Assembly: GCA_046723645.1 (NCBI GenBank)
Contig: JBKOUY010000067.1
Location: forward strand, 1-33,341
DNA: 33,341 bases
From: DASQUK01 sp046723645
GTDB lineage: Bacteria; Actinomycetota; Acidimicrobiia; Acidimicrobiales; VFJN01
Direction of reading: 5' to 3'
A program made the translations under genes and the position numbers. The notes beneath the pieces were generated by a model. The model was not told the DNA's origin. It worked only from the letters and a program-made list of their open reading frames with translations, and searched no databases. How positions within the stretch are numbered: the stretch's first letter is position 1; each line of letters begins with the position of its first letter. Below, in pieces: positions 7,791 through 15,619 of this stretch.

Positions 7791-9548
7791 CTAGGAGAGC
7801 GCGGCGTCGACGGCGGCCGCCACCGCGCCGTCGACACGGGCGTGGACCTCGACGTTCGCGGCGCGGTCGGTCCGTGCGACCACGACATGGGTCCCGCCCT
7901 TCGCCGCCGCCTCCCGCACCGCCGCCCCGACCTCCTCGTCCGGGCCGAGCGCCCGGGCATCGACGCCGTAGGCCGCCGCCAGCGCCACCAGGTCGAGGCC
8001 GTGCGGGGTGCCGAACAGCGTGTCGAACCGCTCGGTGGGCACGGACCGGGCCTGGGGAAGGAACGAGAAGATGCCCCCGCCGTCGTTGTCCACGACCACG
8101 CATACCAGGTCGATGTCCCGGCCGGCGACGCCGAGCAGCCCGTTGCTGTCGTGCAGGAAGGCGATGTCGCCGATCAGCAGCGCGGTCGGCGCGCCCGATC
8201 CGATGGCGAGGCCGACCGCCGTGGACACCGTGCCGTCGATGCCGTTGGCGCCGCGGTTGGCCATCACGGCCACGCCGCGCCGCGGCGCGGCGTAGCGCTC
8301 GACGTCCCGGATGGGCATCGACGACGCCACCATCAGCCGGGCGCCGTCGGGCAGGGCCGCGACGACGTCGCGTGCGACGGCGGGCTCGTTCGGAGTCGCC
8401 TCCCCGATGAGCGCGGATGCCACCGCCGCGGCGGCGGCATCCGACGCCGCCCGCCAGCGTCGCAGCCACGAGGCGGGGGCCGCGCCGGGCGCCCGGGAAG
8501 CCAGGGCGGACAGGACGGCGGCCGGCGGGCCGTCGACCACGGTCGCCGCCGTCGCCGCCGGATCGGACCACCCCGGGGCACCCACCACCACCTCGTCGGC
8601 GCCCGACGCCGCCAGCCACTCGTTGACGACCCGCGACGCGCCAGGTGCGCCCACGCGCAGGATCGCCTCCGGCCGCAGCCCGTCGGCCGCCCGCGAGGAG
8701 CGGAGGACGGCATCGAGGTGAATGACGCCGGTGGTGGCCGGGATCCAGGCCGGCGAGCGCGGCTCAGCCAGCACCGGCCACCCCAGGGCCGCGGCGAGCC
8801 GATGGACGGCGGCGCCATCGACGGGGGCGGCCCCGGCCACGATGACGCCCCGCCGGCCGGCAGTGCCGGCGCTGCCTGCGAAGTCGCCGAGCTCGGCCGG
8901 CAGGTCGGCACCCGCAGCCTGGGCATGGGTCGCGGCCGCGGTTGTCGCGACCCACGGCCTGCCGTCACCACGCCCGGGCGGCAGCGGTCCGGCGGCGCCC
9001 ACCAACGGTTCCCGGAACGGCAGGTTGAGGTGGACGGGGCCGGGGCTGGCGCCCAGGGTCGCGGCGTACGCCCGCCCCGCGAACGCGCGCCAGCGCCCCG
9101 CCGACGCCACGTCGGGCGCGCCGGGATCGCCGAACCAGCGGACCGCCCGGCCGAACAGGTGCACCTGGTCGATGGCCTGGGGTGCGCCGACGTCGCGCAG
9201 CTCCGGGGGCCGGTCGGCGGTGCACGCCAGGAGGGGCACGCCGGCGAGGTCGGCCTCCACCACGGCGGCGTGCAGCTCCGCGGCGGCGGTGCCGCTGGTG
9301 GTGAGCACCACCGCCGGCCGGCCGGTGGCAAGCCCGAGCCCGAGGGCGAGGAAGCCGCCGGAGCGCTCGTCGTGGTGCACCTGCAGTGCGGCCTCCGGCC
9401 GCTCGGACAGCGACAGCGCGAGGGGGGTCGAGCGCGACCCCGGGCAGACCACGGCGTGGCGGACCCCGCACCGCAGCCACTCGTCGACCAGCGTGGCGGC
9501 GAACGTGGCCTGGACGTCGGCAGGCGAAGCGGTCGGTCTGGACACCAT
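7791..9548 (-). CDS. menD: SEPHCHC synthase (MenD)
   Basis: This ThDP-dependent enzyme joins isochorismate and 2-oxoglutarate to give SEPHCHC, the first committed step of menaquinone synthesis. The pyrimidine domain shows VVCPGSRSTPLALSL and HHDERSGGF, with the catalytic Glu at about residue 61. The pyrophosphate domain has SSMPIRDVERY, NRGANGIDGTVSTA and GDIAFLHDSNGLL, which holds the Mg/ThDP-binding GD...N motif. At 585 residues it is full length. The ATG at 9548 fits the family N-terminus (DVQATFAATLVDEWLRCG). A second ATG at 9554 would add two residues. It converges on menF with an 18-bp gap and is head-to-head with menH, sharing a palindrome at the starts. Confidence 0.95.
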   Translation of the reverse strand: MVSRPTASPADVQATFAATLVDEWLRCGVRHAVVCPGSRSTPLALSLSERPEAALQVHHDERSGGFLALGLGLATGRPAVVLTTSGTAAAELHAAVVEADLAGVPLLACTADRPPELRDVGAPQAIDQVHLFGRAVRWFGDPGAPDVASAGRWRAFAGRAYAATLGASPGPVHLNLPFREPLVGAAGPLPPGRGDGRPWVATTAAATHAQAAGADLPAELGDFAGSAGTAGRRGVIVAGAAPVDGAAVHRLAAALGWPVLAEPRSPAWIPATTGVIHLDAVLRSSRAADGLRPEAILRVGAPGASRVVNEWLAASGADEVVVGAPGWSDPAATAATVVDGPPAAVLSALASRAPGAAPASWLRRWRAASDAAAAAVASALIGEATPNEPAVARDVVAALPDGARLMVASSMPIRDVERYAAPRRGVAVMANRGANGIDGTVSTAVGLAIGSGAPTALLIGDIAFLHDSNGLLGVAGRDIDLVCVVVDNDGGGIFSFLPQARSVPTERFDTLFGTPHGLDLVALAAAYGVDARALGPDEEVGAAVREAAAKGGTHVVVARTDRAANVEVHARVDGAVAAAVDAALS

Positions 9549-9555
9549 GCGCATG
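9546..9555. repeat. Palindrome CATGCGCATG containing candidate starts of both menD and menH
   Basis: Each strand reads ATGCGCATG. On the plus strand it starts menH at 9547 (MRMQAF); on the minus strand it gives the candidate menD starts at 9554 and 9548 (MRMVSR). If both are used there is no intergenic DNA between the two genes. Confidence 0.6.
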
Positions 9556-10326
9556 CAAGCATTCCCCGCCGTGCCGCTCCACGACGAACGCGACGGCTCC
9601 GGTGGCCGGGTGGTGCTGCTGCACGGGTTCGGCCAGACGTGCCGCTGCTGGGGACCGGTGGCGCCGGCCCTCGCCGCCCACCACGAGGTCGTGCGCCTAG
9701 ACCTGCCCGGCCACGGCGGATCGGCCGCCATCGCCGCCGACCTCCCGACCACGGGCCGGTTGGCGGCCGACGCCGGCGGACCGGCGGTCTACGTCGGCTA
9801 CTCGATGGGCGCCCGCATGGCGCTGCACGTGGCGACCGAGGCGCCCGGGGCCGTGCGGGGCCTCGTCCTCCTGGGCGGGACGCCGGGCATCGAGGACGAC
9901 CGCGAGCGCGCCGAGCGCCGGGCGCGTGACGCCGACCTGGCGCTGCGCATCCGGGCGGAGGGCGTGGACTGGTTCGTCGGCTGGTGGCTCGCCCAGCCGA
10001 TGTTCGCCGGGCTGTCGGCCACGACCCGGTTCGAGGACGAACGCCGCCGCAACACCGCCGAGGGCCTCGCCCGCAGCCTGGAGCTGGCCGGCACCGGCAG
10101 CCAGCGCCCGCTGTGGCCGGCGCTGCCCGCGATCGACGCCCCCGTGCTGGTCATGGCGGGCGAGGACGACGACCGCTACGCCGCCATCGCCCGGCGCACG
10201 GCGACGGCGATCGGCGCCAAGGCCCGCGTGGCACTCGTCGCCGGGGCCGGGCACAGCGCCCACCTCGAGCAGCCAGGCCGGTTCCTGGAGGCGCTCGGGC
10301 CGTGGCTGGCGGAGGCGACCGGATGA
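9547..10326 (+). CDS. menH: SHCHC synthase (MenH), alpha/beta hydrolase
   Basis: MenH eliminates pyruvate from SEPHCHC to give SHCHC, directly after MenD. The alpha/beta hydrolase fold shows VVLLHGFGQT (oxyanion region), the nucleophile elbow GYSMGARMAL with Ser86, VLVMAGEDDDR for the acid loop, and GAGHSAHLEQP for the catalytic His near residue 236. With 259 residues from ATG 9547 the size is right. A start at GTG 9571 would also fit, since the family usually begins just before the LHDER/VVLLHG segment, and would leave 22 bp to menD. MenH is assigned over other hydrolases because of the men context. It converges on menA. Confidence 0.85.
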   Translation: MRMQAFPAVPLHDERDGSGGRVVLLHGFGQTCRCWGPVAPALAAHHEVVRLDLPGHGGSAAIAADLPTTGRLAADAGGPAVYVGYSMGARMALHVATEAPGAVRGLVLLGGTPGIEDDRERAERRARDADLALRIRAEGVDWFVGWWLAQPMFAGLSATTRFEDERRRNTAEGLARSLELAGTGSQRPLWPALPAIDAPVLVMAGEDDDRYAAIARRTATAIGAKARVALVAGAGHSAHLEQPGRFLEALGPWLAEATG

Positions 10327-10365
10327 GCCCACCGCCGACGTGGCCGGCGATCCCTGCGTCCCGGT

Positions 10366-10415
10366 GCGCCGGAGTCCGGCGCATTCGAACGCCGGTTGGC
10401 GCCGCCCCCGGCGCC
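10366..10415. terminator. Hairpin cluster between convergent menH and menA, probable bidirectional terminator
   Basis: The 90-bp gap holds three hairpins: GCGCCGG-AGT-CCGGCGC at 10366-10382 (7-bp stem), CCGGCG/CGCCGG at 10376-10395 (6-bp stem, overlapping the first) and GGCGCCG-CCCC-CGGCGCC at 10398-10415 (7-bp stem), which ends two bases from the menA stop codon. None has a U tract, as is common in very GC-rich actinobacteria. Confidence 0.5.
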
Positions 10416-10416
10416 G

Positions 10417-11319
10417 TCAGGCGGTGAGCCAGAGGCCGAGTGCGAGCAGGCTGCCGAAGACGAGCTGGGCCCGCCCCGTCTCGCCCAGCACCGGCACGAG
10501 CTCGCCGCCGCGGGCGCCGCCCAGCACGGCGATGACCGGGCGCCGAGCCAGCGGCACGGCCGCCAGCGCCAGGGCGGCACCGGGCCGCCCACCGACCGCC
10601 GCCACCACCGGGACCATGACCACGGCACCCACCAGCAGTCCGACGTACAGCCACCGGGTGCGCCCGTCGCCCAGCAGCACCGCCAGCGTGCGCTTGCCCG
10701 AGGCCGTGTCGCCCGGGATGTCACGCAGGTTGTTCACCACCAGCAGCGCCGTCGCCAGCAGGCCGACGGGCACGCTCGCCGCCAGCGCCAGCCCGGACAG
10801 GGCCTCCTCCTGCACGTACGCCGAACCCGCCGTGGCGACGACGCCGAAGAAAACGAACACGAACAGCTCGCCGAGCCCCAGGTAGCCATAGGGCCGGGGG
10901 CCGCCCGTATAGAACCAACCGGCGGCGATCGCCAGCGCCCCGACGATCAGCAGCTCCCACCCGACCGCGATCGCCAGCGCCAGCCCGGCCACGCCGGCGA
11001 CCAGGAACGATGCCAGCGCCGCCCGCTTGACGGCGCCCGGCGACCGCAACCCCGAGCCCACGAGCCGCATCGGGCCGACCCGCCGGTCGTCGTGGTCGGT
11101 GCCGCGCACGCCGTCGCTGTAGTCGTTGGCGTAGTTCGTCCCCACCTGGAGGGCCAGAGCCACCACGCCCGCGGCCACCGCCCGCCACGCCATGATGTCG
11201 GCCCGGCCGGCGGCACACGCGGTCCCCACCACCACCGGCACGATCGCCGCCGGCAGCGTCCGGGGCCGGGCGCCCGCCAGCCAGACCCGCCAGCCGGCGG
11301 GAGCGGCGACGCTCGCCAT
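10417..11319 (-). CDS. menA: 1,4-dihydroxy-2-naphthoate polyprenyltransferase (MenA)
   Basis: This membrane UbiA-family enzyme attaches the polyprenyl chain to DHNA, giving demethylmenaquinone. The first Asp-rich motif is NYANDYSDG (Asn65, Asp66, Asp69) followed by VRGTDHDDR and GPMRLV. The second is NNLRDIPGDTASGKRTL. The protein is strongly hydrophobic throughout, with eight or nine predicted helices, and 300 residues is the normal length. The ATG at 11319 overlaps the stop of the upstream ABC permease by one base (TGATG), so translation is probably coupled. The frame is open further upstream, but those residues do not resemble the family. It is the last gene of the ATPase-permease-menA transcript. 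Confidence 0.93.
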   Translation of the reverse strand: MASVAAPAGWRVWLAGARPRTLPAAIVPVVVGTACAAGRADIMAWRAVAAGVVALALQVGTNYANDYSDGVRGTDHDDRRVGPMRLVGSGLRSPGAVKRAALASFLVAGVAGLALAIAVGWELLIVGALAIAAGWFYTGGPRPYGYLGLGELFVFVFFGVVATAGSAYVQEEALSGLALAASVPVGLLATALLVVNNLRDIPGDTASGKRTLAVLLGDGRTRWLYVGLLVGAVVMVPVVAAVGGRPGAALALAAVPLARRPVIAVLGGARGGELVPVLGETGRAQLVFGSLLALGLWLTA

Positions 11320-12191
11320 CAGGTGAGCACCCGACGTCGGAAGCCCTTGATGCCCACTCGCAGGAGCACCGCGGCGAAGGCCAGGCATGCGGCGTAGACC
11401 ACCACCCCGTTCATGTGGGGGATCGTGTCACCGGTCAGGCCCATCCGCACGCCCTCGGACAGGTAGACGAGCGGGTTAACGAGCACCCCCCAGCGCAGCC
11501 ACGGAAGCGGCTCGAGGCTCGTCCACGGGTAGTAGACCGCCCCCAGGAACGTCATGGGCAGCACGAGCAGGCTGAACACCAGCGGCACCTGCCGTGGCTC
11601 GACCCGGGTCCCGACCGTCAGCCCCAGCGAGGCGCCCAGCACCGCGGCGAGCGGCAGGAAAGTCAGCGTCACGGGCCAGTTCACGTCGAGGTGCACGTGC
11701 GTGGCGGGGATGACGTACGCCAACGGCAGCACCACCATCGCCGCCAGCAGGCCCTGGATCGCACCCGAGGTCACCTTCTCGAGCGCCACCCCCTCGACGG
11801 GGATCGGCGCCAGGACCCTGTCCTCGATCTCGCGCGTGAAGCCGAAGTCCTGGACCATGGGTAGGGCCACCGCCTGGATGCCCTGGAAGATCATTGCGCT
11901 GGCCACAACGCCGCCGACCAGCAGCGTGCTGAACGCGCCCTCCGCCGACGAGCCGCCGGCGCTGCCGACGCCCTGGCCGATCTTGGGAAACACGTACGTG
12001 AACACGAACATGAGCAGCACCGGTTGCATGACGGTGCGGGCGATGAACGCGGGCAGGTCCTTGCGCAGCACGACGAGGTCGCGCAGCAGCAGGGCGGCGA
12101 AGGCACGCCAGCTCATCGGCGTCCACGCACGCACGAATCCCGGGTGCGGCGGGGACGGAGCGGGCGGCGCGGCGGTCTCGATGGTGTGCAC
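11319..12191 (-). CDS. ABC-2-type transporter permease (DrrB-like)
   Basis: This is the membrane subunit of an ABC exporter, 290 residues long. It has six hydrophobic segments, with an N-terminal soluble piece ending in RAFAALLLRDLVVLRKDLPAF, then TYVFPKIG, IFQGIQAVALPMVQDFGFTREIEDR and a C-terminal half with WLRWGVLVNPLVYLSEGVR. These are typical of the ABC-2/DrrB group of drug or lipid exporters. The GTG at 12191 overlaps the ATPase stop by one base (TAGTG), and a GGAAGGGAG purine run lies about 11 bases before it. Its own stop overlaps the menA start. The cargo is unknown; coupling to menA makes a lipid or quinone-related role worth testing, but that is only inference. Confidence 0.88.
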   Translation of the reverse strand: MHTIETAAPPAPSPPHPGFVRAWTPMSWRAFAALLLRDLVVLRKDLPAFIARTVMQPVLLMFVFTYVFPKIGQGVGSAGGSSAEGAFSTLLVGGVVASAMIFQGIQAVALPMVQDFGFTREIEDRVLAPIPVEGVALEKVTSGAIQGLLAAMVVLPLAYVIPATHVHLDVNWPVTLTFLPLAAVLGASLGLTVGTRVEPRQVPLVFSLLVLPMTFLGAVYYPWTSLEPLPWLRWGVLVNPLVYLSEGVRMGLTGDTIPHMNGVVVYAACLAFAAVLLRVGIKGFRRRVLT

Positions 12192-13168
12192 TACTCGCGC
12201 AGCTCCCTTCCGGTGAGGGTGATGAAGACGGTCTCCAGCGTCGGCTCCTCGATGTGGACGTCGCGCACCGTGTGGCCGGACCGCTCGGAGGTAGCGATCA
12301 CCCGGGGCAGGATCCCGTCGCCCCCGTCCACGTAGAGCCGTACCGCGCCGTCGGCCACCTGGGCCCCGGTGGCGCCCTCGAGGCCACGCAGCGCAGCGGC
12401 CAGGTCCTCGCCGTCGCCCTCGGCCTGGACGGTCACCACGGTGTCGACACCGAGCGAGCGCTTGAGCGCCGCGGGTTGGTCGAGGGCCAGGATGCGGCCG
12501 TGGTCCATGATCGCCACCCGCTCGCAGAGCTGGTCGGCCTCCTCCATGTAGTGGGTGGTGAGGAGCACGGTCTGCCCGTCGCGGTGGAGCTCCCGCAGGA
12601 TGTCCCACAGCCCGAGCCGGCTCTGCGGATCGAGCCCGGCGGTCGGCTCGTCGAGGAACAGGACCTGCGGTCGGTGGAGGATGGCCCGGGCCACCATCAG
12701 GCGCTGCGCCATGCCGCCGGACAGCGTCCCGACGTCCGCCGACGCCTTGTCCGTGAGCCGCATCACCTCGAGCACGCGATCGGCGGCCACACGGGCCTCC
12801 CGCCCGACCATCCCGAAGTACCGGGCGTGGAACTCCAGGTTCTCCCGGACGTCCAGGGAGCGGTCCAGCGTGTTGGTCTGGGTGACGACCCCGATGCGCT
12901 CCTTGGCGCGGGCCGGCTCGGCCACCACGTCGACGCCGTCGACGTAGGCCCGGCCGCCGCTGGGGACCACCCGGGTGGTGAGCATGCCGATCGTGGTGGT
13001 CTTTCCCGCACCGTTGGGCCCGAGCAGGCCGAAGAGCTCGCCGCGGCCCACCTCGAGGTCGAGGGCGTCGACGGCGGGCCGCACGGTGTGGCCGGCGTCC
13101 GCCGGCCCGCCGGGAACGGGGGCGTAGACCTTCGTCAGGGCCTCGGTGCGGATGGTGGCATCGCTGAT
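12191..13168 (-). CDS. ABC transporter ATPase (DrrA-like), start codon uncertain
   Basis: This is the nucleotide-binding subunit of the exporter. It shows Walker A GPNGAGKTTT, the signature LSGGMAQRLMVARAI, Walker B VLFLDEPTAGLD and the switch His in TTHYMEEAD, then the C-terminal DrrA-type extension ending in LETVFITLTGRELRE. Family similarity begins at about IRTEALTKVY, so a start near 13168 is expected. The codon there is ATC, where relatives typically have Met-Ser-Asp, and no in-frame ATG, GTG or TTG occurs between 13084 and 13465. A GTG at 13084 would drop the first beta strand. I use 13168 as a working start. A rare start codon, a point mutation or a sequence error are all possible. The stop overlaps the permease start. 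Confidence 0.85.
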   Translation of the reverse strand: MSDATIRTEALTKVYAPVPGGPADAGHTVRPAVDALDLEVGRGELFGLLGPNGAGKTTTIGMLTTRVVPSGGRAYVDGVDVVAEPARAKERIGVVTQTNTLDRSLDVRENLEFHARYFGMVGREARVAADRVLEVMRLTDKASADVGTLSGGMAQRLMVARAILHRPQVLFLDEPTAGLDPQSRLGLWDILRELHRDGQTVLLTTHYMEEADQLCERVAIMDHGRILALDQPAALKRSLGVDTVVTVQAEGDGEDLAAALRGLEGATGAQVADGAVRLYVDGGDGILPRVIATSERSGHTVRDVHIEEPTLETVFITLTGRELRE

Positions 13169-13217
13169 CGTGTCGGGGGCGTCGATGCCATCGACCGTAG
13201 ATCGCCGCCGGCGCCCA

Positions 13218-13223
13218 TAACCT
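13218..13223 (+). promoter_or_regulatory. -10 element of a probable leaderless promoter for menE
   Basis: TAACCT is followed by eight bases and the GTG at 13232. No Shine-Dalgarno sequence is seen before that GTG. Confidence 0.4.
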
Positions 13224-13231
13224 CCAGCACC

Positions 13232-14305
13232 GTGCGCAGGCTGATCGTGGTCGAGGCGCGGGGCACCGCCGAGTTCGTCGACCGGCTCCGACGCGCCTGG
13301 GACGACGGCGACGCCGTCCTGCCGCTGGACCCCCGGCTGCCGCCGCCGGCGCGTGAGCGGGTCCTGGCCGCCGCCCGGCCCGATGAGCCCGTGGTGGAGG
13401 GCGATGCCCTGGTCGTCGCGACCAGTGGCACGTCGGGCGACCCCAAGGCCGTGGTCCTGACGCACGACGCCGTCGAGGCCTCCGCCCGGGCCACCAGCGC
13501 CCGCCTCGGCGTCGACCCGGCGGCCGACCGCTGGCTGGCCTGCCTGCCGCTGGCCCACGTGGGCGGCCTCGGGGTGGTGGCCAGGGCGATGCTGACCGGC
13601 ACCCCGCTGACGGTGCACGAGGGGTTCGACCCCACCGAGGTGGAGGCGGCGACCCGGGGACCCGGCGCCTGCACGCTCACCGCGCTGGTTCCCACCATGC
13701 TTCGCCGGATCGACCCCACGTGCTTTCGCACGGTGGTGCTGGGTGGGTCGGCCATGCCGCCCGACCTGCCGGCCAACGCGGTCGCCACCTACGGGATGAC
13801 CGAGACCGGCAGCGGCGTGGTCTACGACGGCGTGCCGCTGGACGGCGTCGAGGTCCGGGTGGTCGATGGCGAGGTGGAGCTGCGGTGCCCGATGCTGCTG
13901 CGGTGCTACCGCGACGGAACCGACCCGCGGCGCGCCGACGGCTGGTTCCCCACCGGTGACGCCGGCGCCTGGGACGAGGGCGCGGGCCGGCTGCGGGTGT
14001 TCGGCCGCCGGGACGACGTCATCATCACGGGGGGCGAGAACGTCTGGCCCGTCGCCGTCGAGCGGGCGCTGGTGGCCGACGCTCGGGTCCGGGAGGTCGC
14101 GGTCGTCGGCCGGCCGGACCCCGAGTGGGGCCAGCGGGTCACCGCACTGGTCGTGCCCGCCGACCCGGCCGACCCACCGACGCTGGACGAGCTGCGGGAC
14201 GCCGCCAAGCGGGAGCTGCCGGCGTACTGCGCGCCCCGGGAGCTGATCCTCGTGGCCGAGCTGCCCCGGACCGCGCTGGGAAAGCTGGTGAGGCGGGCGC
14301 TGTGA
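13232..14305 (+). CDS. menE: o-Succinylbenzoate-CoA ligase (MenE), short form
   Basis: This adenylate-forming enzyme activates o-succinylbenzoate to its CoA thioester. The P-loop is VVATSGTSGDPKAVVLTH (residues 62-79). LPLAHVGGLGVVARAM, ATYGMTETGSG, GWFPTGDAG and FGRRDDVIITGGENVWP are the later AMP-binding motifs, and the catalytic Lys is in RTALGKLVRRAL near residue 351. At 357 residues it lacks roughly 100 N-terminal residues found in the Gram-positive and enterobacterial enzymes, as is usual for actinobacterial MenE. Start GTG 13232 is favoured by a -10 element; GTG 13247 is an alternative. It is divergent from the ABC ATPase and converges on the SDR gene. Confidence 0.92.
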   Translation: MRRLIVVEARGTAEFVDRLRRAWDDGDAVLPLDPRLPPPARERVLAAARPDEPVVEGDALVVATSGTSGDPKAVVLTHDAVEASARATSARLGVDPAADRWLACLPLAHVGGLGVVARAMLTGTPLTVHEGFDPTEVEAATRGPGACTLTALVPTMLRRIDPTCFRTVVLGGSAMPPDLPANAVATYGMTETGSGVVYDGVPLDGVEVRVVDGEVELRCPMLLRCYRDGTDPRRADGWFPTGDAGAWDEGAGRLRVFGRRDDVIITGGENVWPVAVERALVADARVREVAVVGRPDPEWGQRVTALVVPADPADPPTLDELRDAAKRELPAYCAPRELILVAELPRTALGKLVRRAL

Positions 14306-14328
14306 CCCGCACCCATGGGTGAAGCGCG

Positions 14329-15090
14329 CTACAGCCGCCGGGAGCCCACCAGCGCCCCGCCGTCGACCACGAGGGTCTGGCCGGTGATCCAGGACGCCAG
14401 GTCGCTGGCGAGGAACAGCGCTGCGTTGGCGACGTCCACGGGCTCACCCAGTCGCCCGAGCGGCATCCGCGCCGCGACCTGCTCCTCCGCCGGTTCCCAC
14501 AGCGCCCGGGCGAAGTCGGTCTTGACCAGCCCGGGGGCGATGGCGTTGACGCGCACGCCCGGCGCCAGGTCCTGGGCCAGCGAGCGGGTCAGGTGGATCA
14601 GGGCCGCCTTGGTCACGTTGTAGTGGCCGATGGCCGGCTCCACCGACAGCCCGCCCACCGACGCCATGTTGATGACCACGCCGCCCCGCTCGGCCATCGA
14701 CGCCCTCCAGGCCTCCTGCACCCAGACCACCGGGCCCCGGTAGTTGACCTGCCACGTCTTGTCGAAGCGGGGCAGGTCGATGTCGATCGGCCGGCCCATG
14801 TAGGGGTTGGTGGCGGCGTTGTTGACCAGGATGTCGACGGCGCCGAACCGCTCCATGGTGGCGGCGACGCAGGCGGCGATCTGGTCCGGCTCGCCGGCGT
14901 GGGCGGCGAACACCGCGACCTCGCCGCCCGGGTCGGGGATCGCGGCGGCCGCAGCCTCCAGCGCATCCTGCTTGCGCGACGACAGCATCACCGCCGCCCC
15001 CGCCTCGGCATAGGCGGTCGCGATGGCCTTGCCGATGCCGCGGCTCGCCCCGGTGACCAGGGCCACCCTGCCCTTCAGGCTGATCTCCAT
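14329..15090 (-). CDS. Short-chain dehydrogenase/reductase (SDR family)
   Basis: This is a classical SDR of 253 residues that oxidises or reduces an alcohol/ketone with NAD(P). The cofactor motif TGASRGIG is at residues 13-20 and NNAA at about 90-93. The catalytic triad is Ser144 (NMASVGG), Tyr157 and Lys161 (YNVTK). The C-terminal block ASWITGQTLVVDGG is typical of the FabG-like group. SSRKQ at the end of the second beta strand has an Arg where NADPH-dependent members often have one, so NADP is plausible. It lies 11 bp after the thioesterase gene and probably shares its transcript. A role in acyl-CoA metabolism is possible; the substrate is unknown. Confidence 0.9.
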   Translation of the reverse strand: MEISLKGRVALVTGASRGIGKAIATAYAEAGAAVMLSSRKQDALEAAAAAIPDPGGEVAVFAAHAGEPDQIAACVAATMERFGAVDILVNNAATNPYMGRPIDIDLPRFDKTWQVNYRGPVVWVQEAWRASMAERGGVVINMASVGGLSVEPAIGHYNVTKAALIHLTRSLAQDLAPGVRVNAIAPGLVKTDFARALWEPAEEQVAARMPLGRLGEPVDVANAALFLASDLASWITGQTLVVDGGALVGSRRL

Positions 15091-15101
15091 GCTGGTGAAC
15101 G

Positions 15102-15530
15102 CTACGGGGAGGGCGCGGCGGCGGGCGAGCGGAGCACCAGCTGGGTCTGCGTCACCTTGGCCACCGGCCGGTCGCGCCCGTCGGTGACCACGGTCTCGAC
15201 CACGATCGTCGACCGGCCCACGTGCAGGGGGCGGGCGGTCGCGACCGCGACGCCCTCGCGCACGGCGCCGAGGAAGTTGGTCTTCGATTCGATGGTCGTG
15301 GTGCCCGCGGCGTCCTCGGGGAGGTTGAAGTACGTGCAGGCGCCACCGGCGGAGTCGGCCAGCGCCATGATCATGCCGCCGTGGAGCACGCCGTTGCTCG
15401 TGCACAGGCCGGGCGCCCAGTCGATCTCGACCCTTGCCTCGTCGGGACCGGCGGCCGTGGCCCGCATGTCGAGCGTGTCGCACAGCGGGATGGCGGAGCG
15501 GAGGAAGGCGGTGGCCTCGTCTGGGGTCAT
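15102..15530 (-). CDS. PaaI/hotdog-family acyl-CoA thioesterase, candidate DHNA-CoA thioesterase
   Basis: This is a single-hotdog thioesterase of 142 residues. The active-site segment SNGVLHGGMIMALADSAGG (about residues 45-63) carries the Asn, the HGG turn and the acidic Asp59 of the PaaI/YdiI type. The substrate-lid strand TIESKTNFLGAVREG follows. Hydrolysis of 1,4-dihydroxy-2-naphthoyl-CoA is the step between MenB and MenA and is done by hotdog thioesterases of this broad type in plants and several bacteria. Its place next to the men genes makes that role plausible, but nearness alone does not prove it; a general acyl-CoA thioesterase acting with the SDR is the alternative. ATG 15530 fits the family N-terminus. 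Confidence 0.88.
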   Translation of the reverse strand: MTPDEATAFLRSAIPLCDTLDMRATAAGPDEARVEIDWAPGLCTSNGVLHGGMIMALADSAGGACTYFNLPEDAAGTTTIESKTNFLGAVREGVAVATARPLHVGRSTIVVETVVTDGRDRPVAKVTQTQLVLRSPAAAPSP

Positions 15531-15605
15531 GCGTCCATCGTTCCCGCCCGGGGTGCGCGTCCCAATTACCCGTGACGTAGGCGTCCGGGCGCGCCGCTTT
15601 GCTCC

Positions 15606-15611
15606 TACCGT
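15606..15611 (+). promoter_or_regulatory. -10 element of a probable leaderless promoter for the DUF255 gene
   Basis: TACCGT is followed by eight bases and the GTG at 15620. There is no Shine-Dalgarno sequence. Confidence 0.4.
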
Positions 15612-15619
15612 GGGGTGCC

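Noticed and set aside
10376..10395. tRNA-like T-arm (TTCGAA in a hairpin) between menH and menA
   Set aside because: The loop is eight bases, not seven, and no acceptor, D or anticodon arms can be built around it on either strand. It fits better as part of the hairpin cluster.
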